Shown here in pieces: positions 21,001-31,083 of a stretch of 64,000 nucleotides of DNA. Every line of letters starts with the position of its first letter. The first letter of the stretch is position 1. The notes below the pieces were generated by a model. It was not told the DNA's origin and ran no database searches. It saw nothing but the letters and a program-made list of their open reading frames with translations. The translations under genes and the position numbers were made by a program. Where the stretch lies: assembly GCA_012064415.1 (NCBI GenBank), contig SSNU01000119.1, forward strand, positions 186,001-250,000. Reading direction: 5' to 3'. The stretch comes from Gyrodactylus bullatarudis. Lineage: Eukaryota > Platyhelminthes > Monogenea > Gyrodactylidea > Gyrodactylidae.

Positions 21001-24000
21001 TGTAACGATTGAACTTGAATGGTTTATTTGACAACAAGTTTATTTTTGTTATCATAGGATCCTGAATAATGCTAATAAGTATGTTAATAGGAAGAAGCCT
21101 CCCTCTATTAGCCAACTATTAGCCTCATATAGAACTGCCGAGGGGTGCTAGTCTCTAATGAGACTTGTTTATCTTATCAGTAACTCTATAGTTAAGCCTC
21201 TGATGACTAAACTCAATGAAATGTTGATTCCTAACAAGGGTTAAAGTTCTCGCTGAGCTACTAACTAGAAAAGTTTAATTTTGTTTTGTTTCATTATGAT
21301 AAAAATGGGGATAGGCCGACTAAATACAGTGATAATCAATTGAAATTACATTATACTAATAATAATCTCTCAAGATGGTTTGTATTTGGAAAAAGATTCA
21401 AAATTTTTCTTGTAATTTGAATGGAGAAGCAATTGTAAACTTTTCTTCATTACACTAGGAAACTGTGTATGCTTTGAACAAACAAATTTCAACCCAAGTT
21501 TCTATTTAATTAAGCAATACATACAGCTTCTAATGAATATTTAGCCATGAGGCACATTTGTTTATCGAGTTGATATATTGTAAAGACAAAAGAGATTTGC
21601 TATAATGGGTTAGGAATCCTTAAAGTACACGTAATTATTATTATCTGTAGTAGTAGTTCTCTTCAACTGCAGATTCTTAAAATGTAGTGATCAATAATCC
21701 ATTGATCTTGTACTTCAATTCATTATACATACAGCCATACAACAAACAATTTTTTTCACGAAAACTAATATTCCAACTGAGAAATTTCCAGCTGTAAATA
21801 CATGTAAAGTATGCAATATCTGTGTACATATATGTGGAGGGAATATCCTCCCTTTTAGACATTTTTTATCCATCAGTTTTCAAGTAGCTAGCTAGGGATT
21901 GGGAAAATTTTTATCTCTCAACTGTAATGGATTGAAGAATGCACCTCTCTTTATATATATATTTAATTTTATAACGTCAGTGCAATAATATCTATCTCTC
22001 TATCCCACGGATAACGTGTAATATATAGAATTTATTTTTCCAATGAAAAAAATACTCTGTGCAAAATTCCACTACAAAATTTTCATTCAATAATCATGAG
22101 AGAGGAAACCCTGTGTAGAATTCAAATTTAAATACTATAAAAAACAATGAAATGTGTAAATGAGAATGGAGCCATTCTTACACTTTTTTTAATAAATAAA
22201 TGAAATGATATAGTAGTACATATTTAACGAGAGAGTGAAAAAAGAGGATAAATCTTGATTTTCGTGAGAATGACGCAAAATTATAAGCTGTCTAAATTTT
22301 CTTCTGAAGAGAAATCAATAATTAGTAGTAGAGCTCGATTAGAAATAGAAAATGGTAATGAAGTAAAATTTCTTCTTCAATCACTCAGACAATATTTGTC
22401 TGCCTGCCTCATTGATCATAATCAATTACTCTCGGAGACAATGGCCAATTGCGTAATTATTCTAAAAGTGTCAAACAGTTGGTCTTGAAAAGCCATCGAG
22501 ATTGACAAAATTGTAACCAATTTCATTATTAGATATACACTGTTATTAATACAAGAATCATATGATAAAGTTGTTTTACACTCACTTTAAAGTGTTTTTG
22601 CAGGTCATCAACATAGCGAAATAGGGACTTGTCGAAGAATACGTGTTCATGTTTACCCAGATCAATGATACCCCATAATTTGGCAACATGACAAATCCTA
22701 CCGGACTTGTTTGTTAGCGTCCTAGTTGAGTTATCCACTTTCTTACCGGTAGTTATGAGGATGTTGACAGTCTGATGAAACTTTCTATTGGATATAATAA
22801 GATTAACATTTCCATTTGACTGGCCGCTGGAAAAGCCAGACGATGAATTTGTACTGGTTGAGACACAACTCTGAGATTTGACGTTGATATCTGACATGAT
22901 AGGAGCTGTTGTCTGTTGTCCTGTACTGGGACTCATCTCGAAAAATATGTCATGTTGATTGATAAACTCTTCCAGTTCTATTCGGGTCCAGCCAATAATG
23001 TTTTGAATAGCCTCGGGTGCCTTTACTGAAAGATATTGCATTAACTGATTCAATGTGATGTTGTTCTTTTTTTCAAGAACCTTTCTAAGATACATTACAG
23101 CTCTGTACTCGTTTGCTGACATTGAGAGGCAAAGACCTTCGGTAGAGATGCATTGAACCAATGTTGCATTTTTACTACCTAGGGTTGGAGTGACAGGTGC
23201 ACTAGAAAGTGAATGACGTCGATTAATTTCAGACTGAGTATCATTCGAGATTCCATTTGAGTGTTTAGAAGACTTTAGTAAATTCTCTGGAGTCATCATT
23301 ATAAGAGATTTCGGTCTACGATTCGGGCCAGTATTGTTGGATGGATGACTTTTTGATGTTTTTGATTGAATTTTAACCTTTTTCGAGTTAATTGGAACTG
23401 TCTCTCTCAGGGAGACCAGTTCTCCTTGAATTTCAAAGACATGAGGGTGCTTGAGAAGGAACTTTTTAAACTCCAATTGTGGCCCGACTAAATTGCGAAT
23501 TTCTTGGTTAGCCTGACTCAAATGACCGGCAAGACTCTTGATTTGGACCCATTTCTCTTCACGACGGGTCAAACGTTGTTGGAAAAATCGAACAGCCTCA
23601 GTTTCTTTGGCTATGTTTGCATGGCTAACATTGATAAAGTTCCCAGTACAATGACAAGGATGATAGTTTGTGTCAGAAGAAGTGGAAACGTCTCCAGAAT
23701 TAATCATGCAGACTTTCTCACCCCTGAGAGCGGGTGATCGATAGACTTCATCAGTCTTGCTGTCATTCTCGTCTGTGATATCAGTTGACTTTGGCTGAGA
23801 TTCCCTTTCATCATTCAAGTCATTCTGAGCGTCCATATCAATGGAACTGACCATGCCGTCTTTTCTCACATTGAACAGTGATGGATATTTGAGGAAGAAC
23901 GTCTTGAGGCCTTCACAGGTCCCGCCGCCGCATGCTTTCTTCATATCCTCACTAAATGACTTGTGAGCTAGACGATAGGCCAAGTCCTCTATCGACATGG

Positions 24001-24287
24001 GACTCTTTGATTGCATGAGGATCTCGAGAAAGTACAACATGGCTCTATTAGAACCATCATTCATCATCTTGTAAAGGAACATTTCCTTCTTCTTGATATA
24101 GTCCACACAACTTGGTGACGCTAAAAAAAGGAGAAAATAGAATTATTACCCAGAAATGAGAAATAATGAGAAATGTCCAATACTCACCGGAACGTTCCTT
24201 ATCTGGGGAAGAGGTGTTGTTAAGAGGGCTGTCGATTGGTGTCTGGTTGATAACTCCAGGTTTTGCTTCAACTTCAGCGCTGGCCAT
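12076..24287 (-). CDS. Egalitarian-like winged-helix protein without exonuclease domain
   Basis: Coding exons are 24287-24188, 24120-22586, 18269-17963 and 12437-12076. Phases match at each junction and give 767 residues. Three repeats resemble the winged-helix modules of Egalitarian, the dynein/BicD-linked mRNA localisation factor: about 34-115 (LYFLEILMQ...FFLKYPSLF), about 190-255 (IKSLAGHLSQANQEIRNLVG) and about 360-425. A beta-rich segment spans the exon 2/3 junction (LWGIIDLGKHEHVFFD, then ESRAKWRATQVW), and the tail is acidic. The DnaQ-like 3'-5' exonuclease domain that follows in insect and nematode Egalitarian is not encoded. The last two introns are 4316 and 5525 nt, huge for this genome. 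The start at 24287 is the first ATG. The family call rests on remembered similarity. Confidence 0.68.
12438..17962 (-). other. Giant intron 3 of the Egalitarian-like gene
   Basis: 5525 nt between matched GT (17962) and AG (12438). It contains a piece of the foldback family found at 34780-35498 (here about 13365-13450), an inverted pair near 13820-13850 and 14180-14225, a piggyBac-like terminus at 16609 and several copies of a short motif around GAATTCAAATATG (14622, 16909, 16983). An open plus-strand stretch at about 14860-15110 has no recognisable product. Confidence 0.5.
16609..16650 (+). mobile_element. piggyBac-like terminal sequence
   Basis: TTAA (16609-16612) followed by CCCTTTAAGTCCCAGCGGG and CATATGGGAC: the TTAA target plus CCCTTT end and nearby inverted GTCCCA/GGGAC typical of piggyBac-like element termini. 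The opposite end and any transposase were not found. Confidence 0.4.
18270..22585 (-). other. Giant intron 2 of the Egalitarian-like gene
   Basis: 4316 nt, GT at 22585 and AG at 18270, phase 0. Contains the inverted/direct repeat cluster at 18292-18615; otherwise AT-rich with no recognised gene. A plus-strand frame at 22255-22488 (73 codons from its first ATG) shows no known domain. Confidence 0.5.
18292..18615. repeat. Foldback arms plus direct copy near splice acceptor
   Basis: An inverted pair, about 18292-18353 with 18390-18450, encloses a 36-bp loop. The loop-plus-right-arm segment (about 18361-18415) recurs as a direct copy at about 18561-18615. The hairpin starts only about 20 nt from the intron 2 acceptor of the Egalitarian-like gene. 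Confidence 0.75.
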
Positions 24288-25211
24288 TGTAAATCCCAGT
24301 GATTTTTTTAATGAGTGTGACAAAAGAAAATCTACGATTCACGACAGAACAAGTGTATGTACAGAGCTTTGAAAAACTCCAGAGAAAAAGTAAAAGGATT
24401 TGTCTGTCTTTTAATCTGTGATTTCAGAAAAAAAGTGTTGAAACAGCGCAATTAGTTGTGTATATTATTAAAATACGGATCTTTGTAATTTTTAATAATA
24501 TAGATGAAAAATAAAATAGTAATAATAATAATAACTGATAAATCCTCTGGTTCTGTGTGTCACTTTGAAATTCTCTGAGATTTTCTTCTATTTTTATACG
24601 AAAGTATTGTTAATATAACTTGATATAACAAATAACCATAATTTCTGTTACACACTTCTTAAGCTGTCTTCTTTATGATATGTATATATTATTATTAATA
24701 TAAGCCAAGGAAAGAGAAACTTTGTGTATGTGATTGATTACGATATACGAGAATTTGTTTGTGTGCGTTAAGATCTATGCATACACTATGAATGGATCTA
24801 AAGAAGAGGGCAGTCTATGCTCCCTCTATAGATCAATATGTATACCAAGTATAATGTATGCACACAATACCCAAGTACTGGATCAGTATATGCCACTGAA
24901 AATGAACCAGTAGAGATTTAGAGTTAAAATTATTGGATCAGACTATCAGGAGAGAATGTAATTTGTTGATGAATTTGAAGCTTGGAATGAGACTGAATAG
25001 TTTTGACTAGATCAAAGAAGGATCTTTACCCATTCTACACTGCAGCAGTAGAGAAATGAAATATAAGCAAAAATATTCTGTTGAAATCTAGTAGATTAAA
25101 TCTTGATAATCTACCGATTTGAATTATATATTTAAGAACTTTACACTTGTACTTAATAAAACGAAAATACTAAAAACCTAACACTTTTGTTTAGTTATTA
25201 TTGTATTTCAA
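24288..25211. promoter_or_regulatory. Divergent upstream region, Egalitarian-like/GPKOW
   Basis: 924 bp between two opposed starts, the largest clearly divergent promoter interval in the window. AT-rich, no coding frame. No binding site could be assigned with confidence. Confidence 0.4.
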
Positions 25212-26557
25212 ATGTCTGAAGGGAAAAAAATTGGTTTCTCATTCTCAAAGGTTCAAAAGCCGAAATTTGTACCGAAAAAAGTTGAAGATGAGAAACCAGA
25301 TGTTGACTATATATCCTCTGTTGATAACAACGAAATTAAATCGTCTTTTAAGAGAAAATTAGAAGAGCATATTGTAATTCCAATGAAACAACCCAATTTT
25401 GGAATAAGAAATATCAAGAAAATGTGGACTCCAAACATGCCATATGATGAAGCAAAAGACCTCATCAAACCTCATATTCTTCCAAGAGATATGCAAAAAA
25501 TAGAGCTTAAACAGGCTCTCGAGATGGATGTAGAAGAGGCAAATTATGAATCTATACCTGTTGAAAAGTTTGGTTTAGGCATCCTCTTGGGAATGGGAGC
25601 TAAGCCTGAAGATCTTTCAAAGGCAATCAGTTTGAATGAAGAACGAAAACTTCGTCCGAAAGGTCTTGGGTTAGGTGCTAATCCTGATGCAATAAAAAAG
25701 GCCGCTGAGCAAATAATCAACGCGGAAAAGACTGTAAATGGAGAAAATGAAAAACTGAGCATGAAGCCTGGAACAAAATGTAAAATTATTTATGGTAAAC
25801 ATAAAGATTCCTATGCAACAATCAAATCAGTTGATCGTGAGAATGAACGAATTTGTGTTGAGTTGTTTGTAAAGAAGACTGACATTGAAATTCCTCTTTC
25901 CACTGTGGTCCTTGTCAGTTCGGTTGAGTTTAGCCGATTTTCCAAATACATCAACAAAATGCAAGCAGATGACTACAAGAAAAAGGAAACTAAAACAAAC
26001 TCTACATCCGTCAGTGAGGATTCGAAAAACTTTAAATTCGATCTAAGAAAAAGTCTTGACCAGTTGTTTGAAGAGGAGTTTATTCAGATTAAAGAGAATG
26101 AACTGAGGCATAACTGGGTGCAGCCGAATCTTATCGTCAGATTCATCGACAAGAAATACCAGAATGGAAAGTTCCACAAGGAAAAGGTAACTAATCTTAA
26201 TTCATCTTGACTACCCTACCCCCAGATGATCATCGATCGTGTGAATAATGAATTTTGCTCTTGTATCCGTGAAAAGGGGGACAAATTGAAGAGTAAGTCA
26301 ACTCATTTGACGTAAAAATCTTTTTCAAGGTATCTCTCCGGACCAATTGCAGTCTGTGGTGCCAAAGAAGGAGGGAGAAACTGTCCGCCTATTGGATGTT
26401 CATCATTTCGGTGATGTAAGTACTAATATTATAATTTTTCAAGAGAGGAATTCTCATCAAGAGGTCCGAGGAACACAATTCAGCTTTTATTCGGAGTCTA
26501 TCTACAGAACAACTTTTATTTGTCCACTTTAATTGTCTATGCGTAGAGGCTTTGTAA
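25212..26557 (+). CDS. GPKOW: GPKOW / Spp2-family splicing factor (G-patch and KOW)
   Basis: Exons are 25212-26186, 26226-26292, 26330-26415 and 26444-26557, giving 413 residues. The family is a spliceosome factor that recruits and activates the DHX16/Prp2 helicase through its G-patch. Seen: an N-terminal KIGFSFSK segment, a G-patch around residues 115-160 (YESIPVEKFGLGILLGMG ... LRPKGLGLGA), and a first KOW around residue 190 (PGTKCKIIYGKHKDSYATI). The segment LIVRFIDKKYQNGKFHKEK corresponds to the conserved central block. The second KOW-like region is in the last exon. Introns are 39, 37 and 28 nt. The protein is shorter than the human one, mainly in linkers. Convergent with the hnRNP gene. 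Confidence 0.92.
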
Positions 26558-26807
26558 ATTCTTAGAACCTATTTTTTCATATCAATATAAATATTTGTAC
26601 ATTATCAAAATAATTAAGCCTTTTACTTGTGTACTATATTTTATAATAAAAAACCTAGCTACTTGAAAGTAGATTGGCGTAAGTAAAGAAAGACAAGGAA
26701 TAGTTTTGTACTGAAAAAACATTTATTTGATTTCCTTATCACAAATTTGGCGGGAATTAGAGAGAGGATGAATCTGTATCTCCTTTTAGATAGAAATGGC
26801 CACTTTA

Positions 26808-28224
26808 TCAACCCATGGGAGGAGCTCCAACGTGACCTGAATTAATTTTCGTAAACATATCATCAATCCAATTAAGATCTGTGTGTGAATATTTGAAAAG
26901 ATAAACGTTTTAATCAAAATTTCTTACCTGGATTGTTGTTATCGAATCGTTGGCGTTTGTTACCGCCGCCACCACCGCCATTAGCACCGCCTCGATTGCC
27001 CTGCTTACGCTTTCCGCCGCGACCGCCAGCTCCACCGCCGCCGCCAACTGGTCCTCCTTGCATTTGCATATTGTGACCGGGACCTGGTGCTGCATAGCCT
27101 TCAGCTGGCATAACATCCCCATAGCCTTGGGAATAATTTTGTGGCATCATTTGCCCTGGAACTGCCTCAACGTACTCTCCTCCAGGTCCACCGTAATACG
27201 AACCGTATTCACCTCCGCCAGTATATCCATCATAGCCGCCGTAGGCAGGATAATTACCATAGCAATTATTATACTGTATATCACCTTGGTATCCCCAGTT
27301 ATCATAGCCTCCAGGTGGTGGGCCACCTCCACGACCTTGTGGTGCACCCATCATTTGACGATTACCACCACTATTATTACCATTATTCTGATAATTTCCC
27401 CTCCGGTTGTTGTTTGAATTATTGGAGGGTTGAGAGTTGTTGTTCTTGGCCTTTTTCACGTCCAGGTCACTATCTTTAATTCTGTGAGGCTTATGCAAGA
27501 TGACCTTGTCAACGTGGTCTGGATCTTTGAATTGGACAAAAGCGAAACCACGAGGCTTCCCAGTCGCTTTGTCCATGCCGATAATGGCACTTTCAACATC
27601 ACCAAACTGACTAAAGTACTCTTTGAGGTCTTCACTAGTTATTTGATGGTTCAGCTTGCCACAAAAAATCTTTTCCACAACACCTGACCCTTGGACTTGC
27701 TCATCCTTGGGAACGGCCCTCTTTGTGTCGACCTGCTTGTCGAGAACTTTGTGAGGGCGAGCCTGTTGAACTTTATCGATGCATTCCTCAGATACAAATG
27801 TAACAAAGCCAAAACCTCGTGATCTTGCTGTTTGAGGAGAAAAGGGTTATTTTTTAAATGTAATTGATTTTAACAAATCAACTCACTCGTAGCCGGATCC
27901 TTCATGACGTTGGACTCTTCGATTTCTCCGAATTTACTAAAATACTCAGTGAGAACTTCTGGAGTGGTCTCTTGGGTGATGCCGCCAACGAATAATTTTC
28001 TCAGCTGCAATTCCTTGTTGTTGCCACCGCCGCTTCGTCTGGGTTGAGTGGGCACTCTGTCGTTGTCATTGTTGTTTTCCTATTTCCAGTAAAAGAGAAT
28101 GAAAGATTAAATACAGAATGAAAAACTGTCCAAGGAACCTGTGTGCATAAATCAAATTTGATAAATGTAATAAAGACAGACATACCTTTAGATGGGGGTG
28201 ATTAGATTTTTGGTTAGCCTTCAT
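26808..28224 (-). CDS. hnRNP A/B-type protein, two RRMs and Gly-rich tail
   Basis: Coding exons are 28224-28186, 28079-27887, 27827-26928 and 26878-26808, giving 400 residues. RRM1 spans about residues 33-110 (RNP2 KLFVGG, RNP1 RGFGFVTF) and ends in the A1-type RPHKV...KRAVPKDE linker. RRM2 follows at about 125-200 (RNP2 KIFCGK, RNP1 RGFAFVQF). The rest is a low-complexity Asn/Gly/Tyr domain with Arg-Gly repeats and a short basic block (RGGKRKQG), typical of phase-separating hnRNPs. The family binds pre-mRNA and regulates splicing, export and localisation. The last exon adds a carboxyl end (DLNWIDDMF...); retaining the 49-nt intron 3 would give a slightly shorter end after PGKKF, so two isoforms are possible. 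The gene locus is less AT-rich than its surroundings because of the Gly codons. Confidence 0.9.
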
Positions 28225-29392
28225 CTCGGTTTGAGTGGTGCTTTTTGTTAATTTTATCTCATTATCAAATTACACGCAAATGTATATATGTATTGAGAAG
28301 AAAAATTCATCTTCAAGTGTTTTATTTATATTTACAAAATATATGTATCATAAAATATATCAAAACTATAGTGTCATTTGCAATTCAATATCTTGTCCAT
28401 AGTATTGGTAGTAGTGGTAATAAGGGATATCAGGGTGCTGATATAAATCTGGAAAATGTTATCAATAGTCCTCTATCTCCTAGAGAAAAAAATTATCAAC
28501 ACCAAATGTACATTTCTCAAAGGTTCGTCAGTAGCGTCTCTTTAAAGGTGATTAAAGTTAAAAGATGAATGAAAATAATAATTTACAAATAGTAAAACTT
28601 TAAGAAGATTAGAATAAATGAAAGCTTGAAAAAAACACTGAAACTATCCAATAAATAGCAACAGAGGAGAGAAAAGTGAAAAAGCTTGCATTCTATTATA
28701 TCATATTTTACTACAACGTAAAATTGACCAAGGCCATGAATGAAATGATTTAATGCATTTTTGAAAAATTACTACATTCATTCAGATAATATTTCAACCG
28801 CTCTATAATGTATCCACTATTAAAACGTATGAAAATCAGTAATGGAAATGGAAGAGATTAGAAAAATGGCATTAACTTACTGATTTACAGGTATTTAGTT
28901 GAACAATAATTTAAAATCTGAGCATATGTACAGACCATCCACATAAAAGTTGATTATTTCTCTTCTGAAAGAATGAAAAAACATTTACAAATTGATTTCT
29001 TCCCATTGAAAAACTATAGATTAGAAGATTTCACGTCTTGACGTCATGTAGAAAAGTTGTTTTGTCTTTTAACATGGCGTTCAAGTCTAATAGTGTAATG
29101 TAGAGTTGAGTTTGAGAGTGAGAGCGTAGTTTAACCTGAACTCTATTGACATTTATAAACTTTATATAATTAGGTACGTAATTGATAGAAATCAAATAAA
29201 TATTGTCAACCGAGTGTATAATTATAATGAGTTTTGCTGAAGCATGTTCTTCACGTCAAGAATGAACAAAAATTATTGATTTGTAAATCATAGTTTTTAT
29301 TCATCTGAAAAAAAATAACCAAAATTACCTGAAATTTTCAACTCGCAAGTCTTTGAATATTTACCACATTCAATTAAACTACTCTAATTAGA
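28225..29392. other. Intergenic region between two minus-strand genes
   Basis: Holds copy 2 of the dispersed repeat (about 28500-28690) and otherwise AT-rich sequence. The frame at 28245-28568 has no supporting features. Presumably contains the hnRNP promoter and IMMP1L 3' end. Confidence 0.5.
28500..28690. repeat. Dispersed repeat, copy 2
   Basis: Matches 5905-6060 in two ordered blocks (see that entry), with an insertion between the blocks relative to copy 1. No terminal repeats recognised. Confidence 0.6.
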
Positions 29393-30061
29393 TTAATTAG
29401 TCATTGTTGACTCTTGTAGTGAATAGATGAGCTTACTGAAAATAATTTTATCGTCATCTCGATGCGACATGAATGGAGGAGGCCAAATCTTGAATAGAAA
29501 TTTGTACTCCAAATCTGTCATTGGAACTGGCCCGTAGTCTCTGGAATCTAGCGAGAGTTCCTTGTTGTCTCCTTCGAGCCAGACATGTTCTGGGGGAATC
29601 TTGACAAAAAGAAAAATTTTACTGGAATTAAGCAACATCAAAAAATGGATTATTCTTTGACATTTACCGTTTTAGCGATTATGCAATTAGTCTGTTTGTT
29701 CGAATAGCAAACTTGATCGCCTTGGATGGCTGAAATTCGCTTGAGCACGTGAAAATCTCGCTTCTTGGGTGTTTTTGCGACGACAATGTCACCTCTTGAA
29801 CATAAAGATTATGAGCATGTTACTTTTTTATGGAATTTGAGACAATCGATATTCTTTCGATGAAAATATAGTCCCCATCGTTTATAGTTGGTCGCATACT
29901 GTTTCCGTCACACTAGAAATATTCTAAATAAACAAGAAACTAATTACGTAAACAACTGTGCCTATGTAGGAATGGTATCGATAAAAGATGTAACTTCCAA
30001 AAGCGATGCATATGGAGTTTTGGTATTTGGAAAAGTTGAAGAAACTAGCTTTATAAAACAT
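29393..30061 (-). CDS. IMMP1L: Mitochondrial inner membrane signal peptidase subunit 1
   Basis: Exons are 30061-29948, 29912-29824, 29794-29668 and 29599-29393, giving 178 residues against about 166 in human. Serine/lysine-dyad peptidase of the inner membrane, facing the intermembrane space, that removes sorting signals from imported proteins. Seen: the nucleophile motif CDGNSMRPT with Ser at about residue 43, RGDIVVAKTP, the general-base Lys at about 86 in HVLKRI, and the substrate-pocket/late box HVWLEGDN...DSRDYGPVP. One N-terminal hydrophobic helix (ICIAFGSYIF) fits the membrane anchor. Start: the ATG at 30061 is in frame with this helix. Introns are 35, 29 and 68 nt. The carboxyl tail is somewhat longer than usual. 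Confidence 0.9.
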
Positions 30062-31083
30062 AAAACTATTTGTTGTATGCGGGTAATCATTGTTTGAAAA
30101 AAGATTTGAATGAAAATTTGCTCATAGAGTATTTTGTTTCATCGTATTGTTTTATAGACGTAAATTCAAGTAAGTCGTGTGATGACAACTAGATATTGAA
30201 TAAGGAGACTGATGAGGAATTATTACTCTGTGATGATTCTAAATCATCTCTACTTGAAAACGATTATGAGAGCTGACGATATTAATGATTGCTTTTTCCT
30301 TTAGAAATCAAATGGCCCAGAAAGTCCTTTAATGTCCACTTACTTACCCACTCAGTAAAATGAGTTCATTTATCAGTGGTAAATGGTGCGACTGGCTGGA
30401 TGTATATCCAACCATTCTAACAATTCTAGAATCCAGCCAACCAGTTATTGTGTTTAAAACACAATCGTTCCCTCTGGCTTAAACTGACTGCTTTGTCTCA
30501 CTATCATTTGATTCTGAGGGTAATGCATACATATATATCAATTGTAAGCGAGTCTAGCTTTAAAGACTAGCCCTTCAGTTATTGTGCTCACACCACAATC
30601 GTTCCCTTGGGCTTAAATTGATTGCTCTCGCCCTGGGTCTTACTATGATCTATTAGGCTAGTGCGTACACGACTAGAGTGAAACTCTTATGATTAGCTAT
30701 CATGATAAGAGCCTAACTTTTTCCATGGTAATCACAAACGTTGTATAATTAATACTTGAAATGATACCAAATCCTATAATTTTGGTAAAAAAATATTTGG
30801 TAAAGAACGGCCAACTAATATGTGTTCTAAGATTTCAGAAAATCCCGACTCATATTAACAAGTGAGATCTGCCTTCAATTTTCTCCAAAAAATTTTAATC
30901 CATAGAGCTGCCTTAAGTCGATTTCTTTCAACTTTTCAAAAAGTTTGTGCATTTGGTTTTTAATTCTAATACTAACATAAAAACCTCATACTATGTAAAA
31001 TAAATCTTTATTCGGGTTAAATCAAGTATTGCTTCATCTTGGTTAGATTATTCCTTTGTTGAGTGACAGATTGTGCTAAATGC
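30062..31083. other. Intergenic region with a tandem repeat
   Basis: About 1 kb between IMMP1L and the ABCG2 3' end. It contains two direct copies of a 90-bp unit 144 bp apart (30442 and 30586). No gene seen. Confidence 0.5.
30442..30670. repeat. Two-copy direct repeat with palindromic core
   Basis: Copies begin CAGTTATTGTG at 30442 and 30586 and stay similar for about 90 bp (common blocks CACAATCGTTCCC and GGCTTAAA). Each starts with an imperfect palindrome around CACAAT. The divergence suggests an old duplication. Confidence 0.65.

Noticed and set aside
22255..22488. Plus-strand 73-codon frame (MTQNYKLSKF...) near the donor of the Egalitarian-like intron 2
   Set aside because: Composition is protein-like, but there is no recognised domain, no neighbouring exon and no promoter signal.
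26950..27479. Long plus-strand frames opposite the hnRNP Gly-rich region
   Set aside because: Low-complexity antisense of Gly/Asn/Tyr codons keeps several frames open; no start, splice or domain support.
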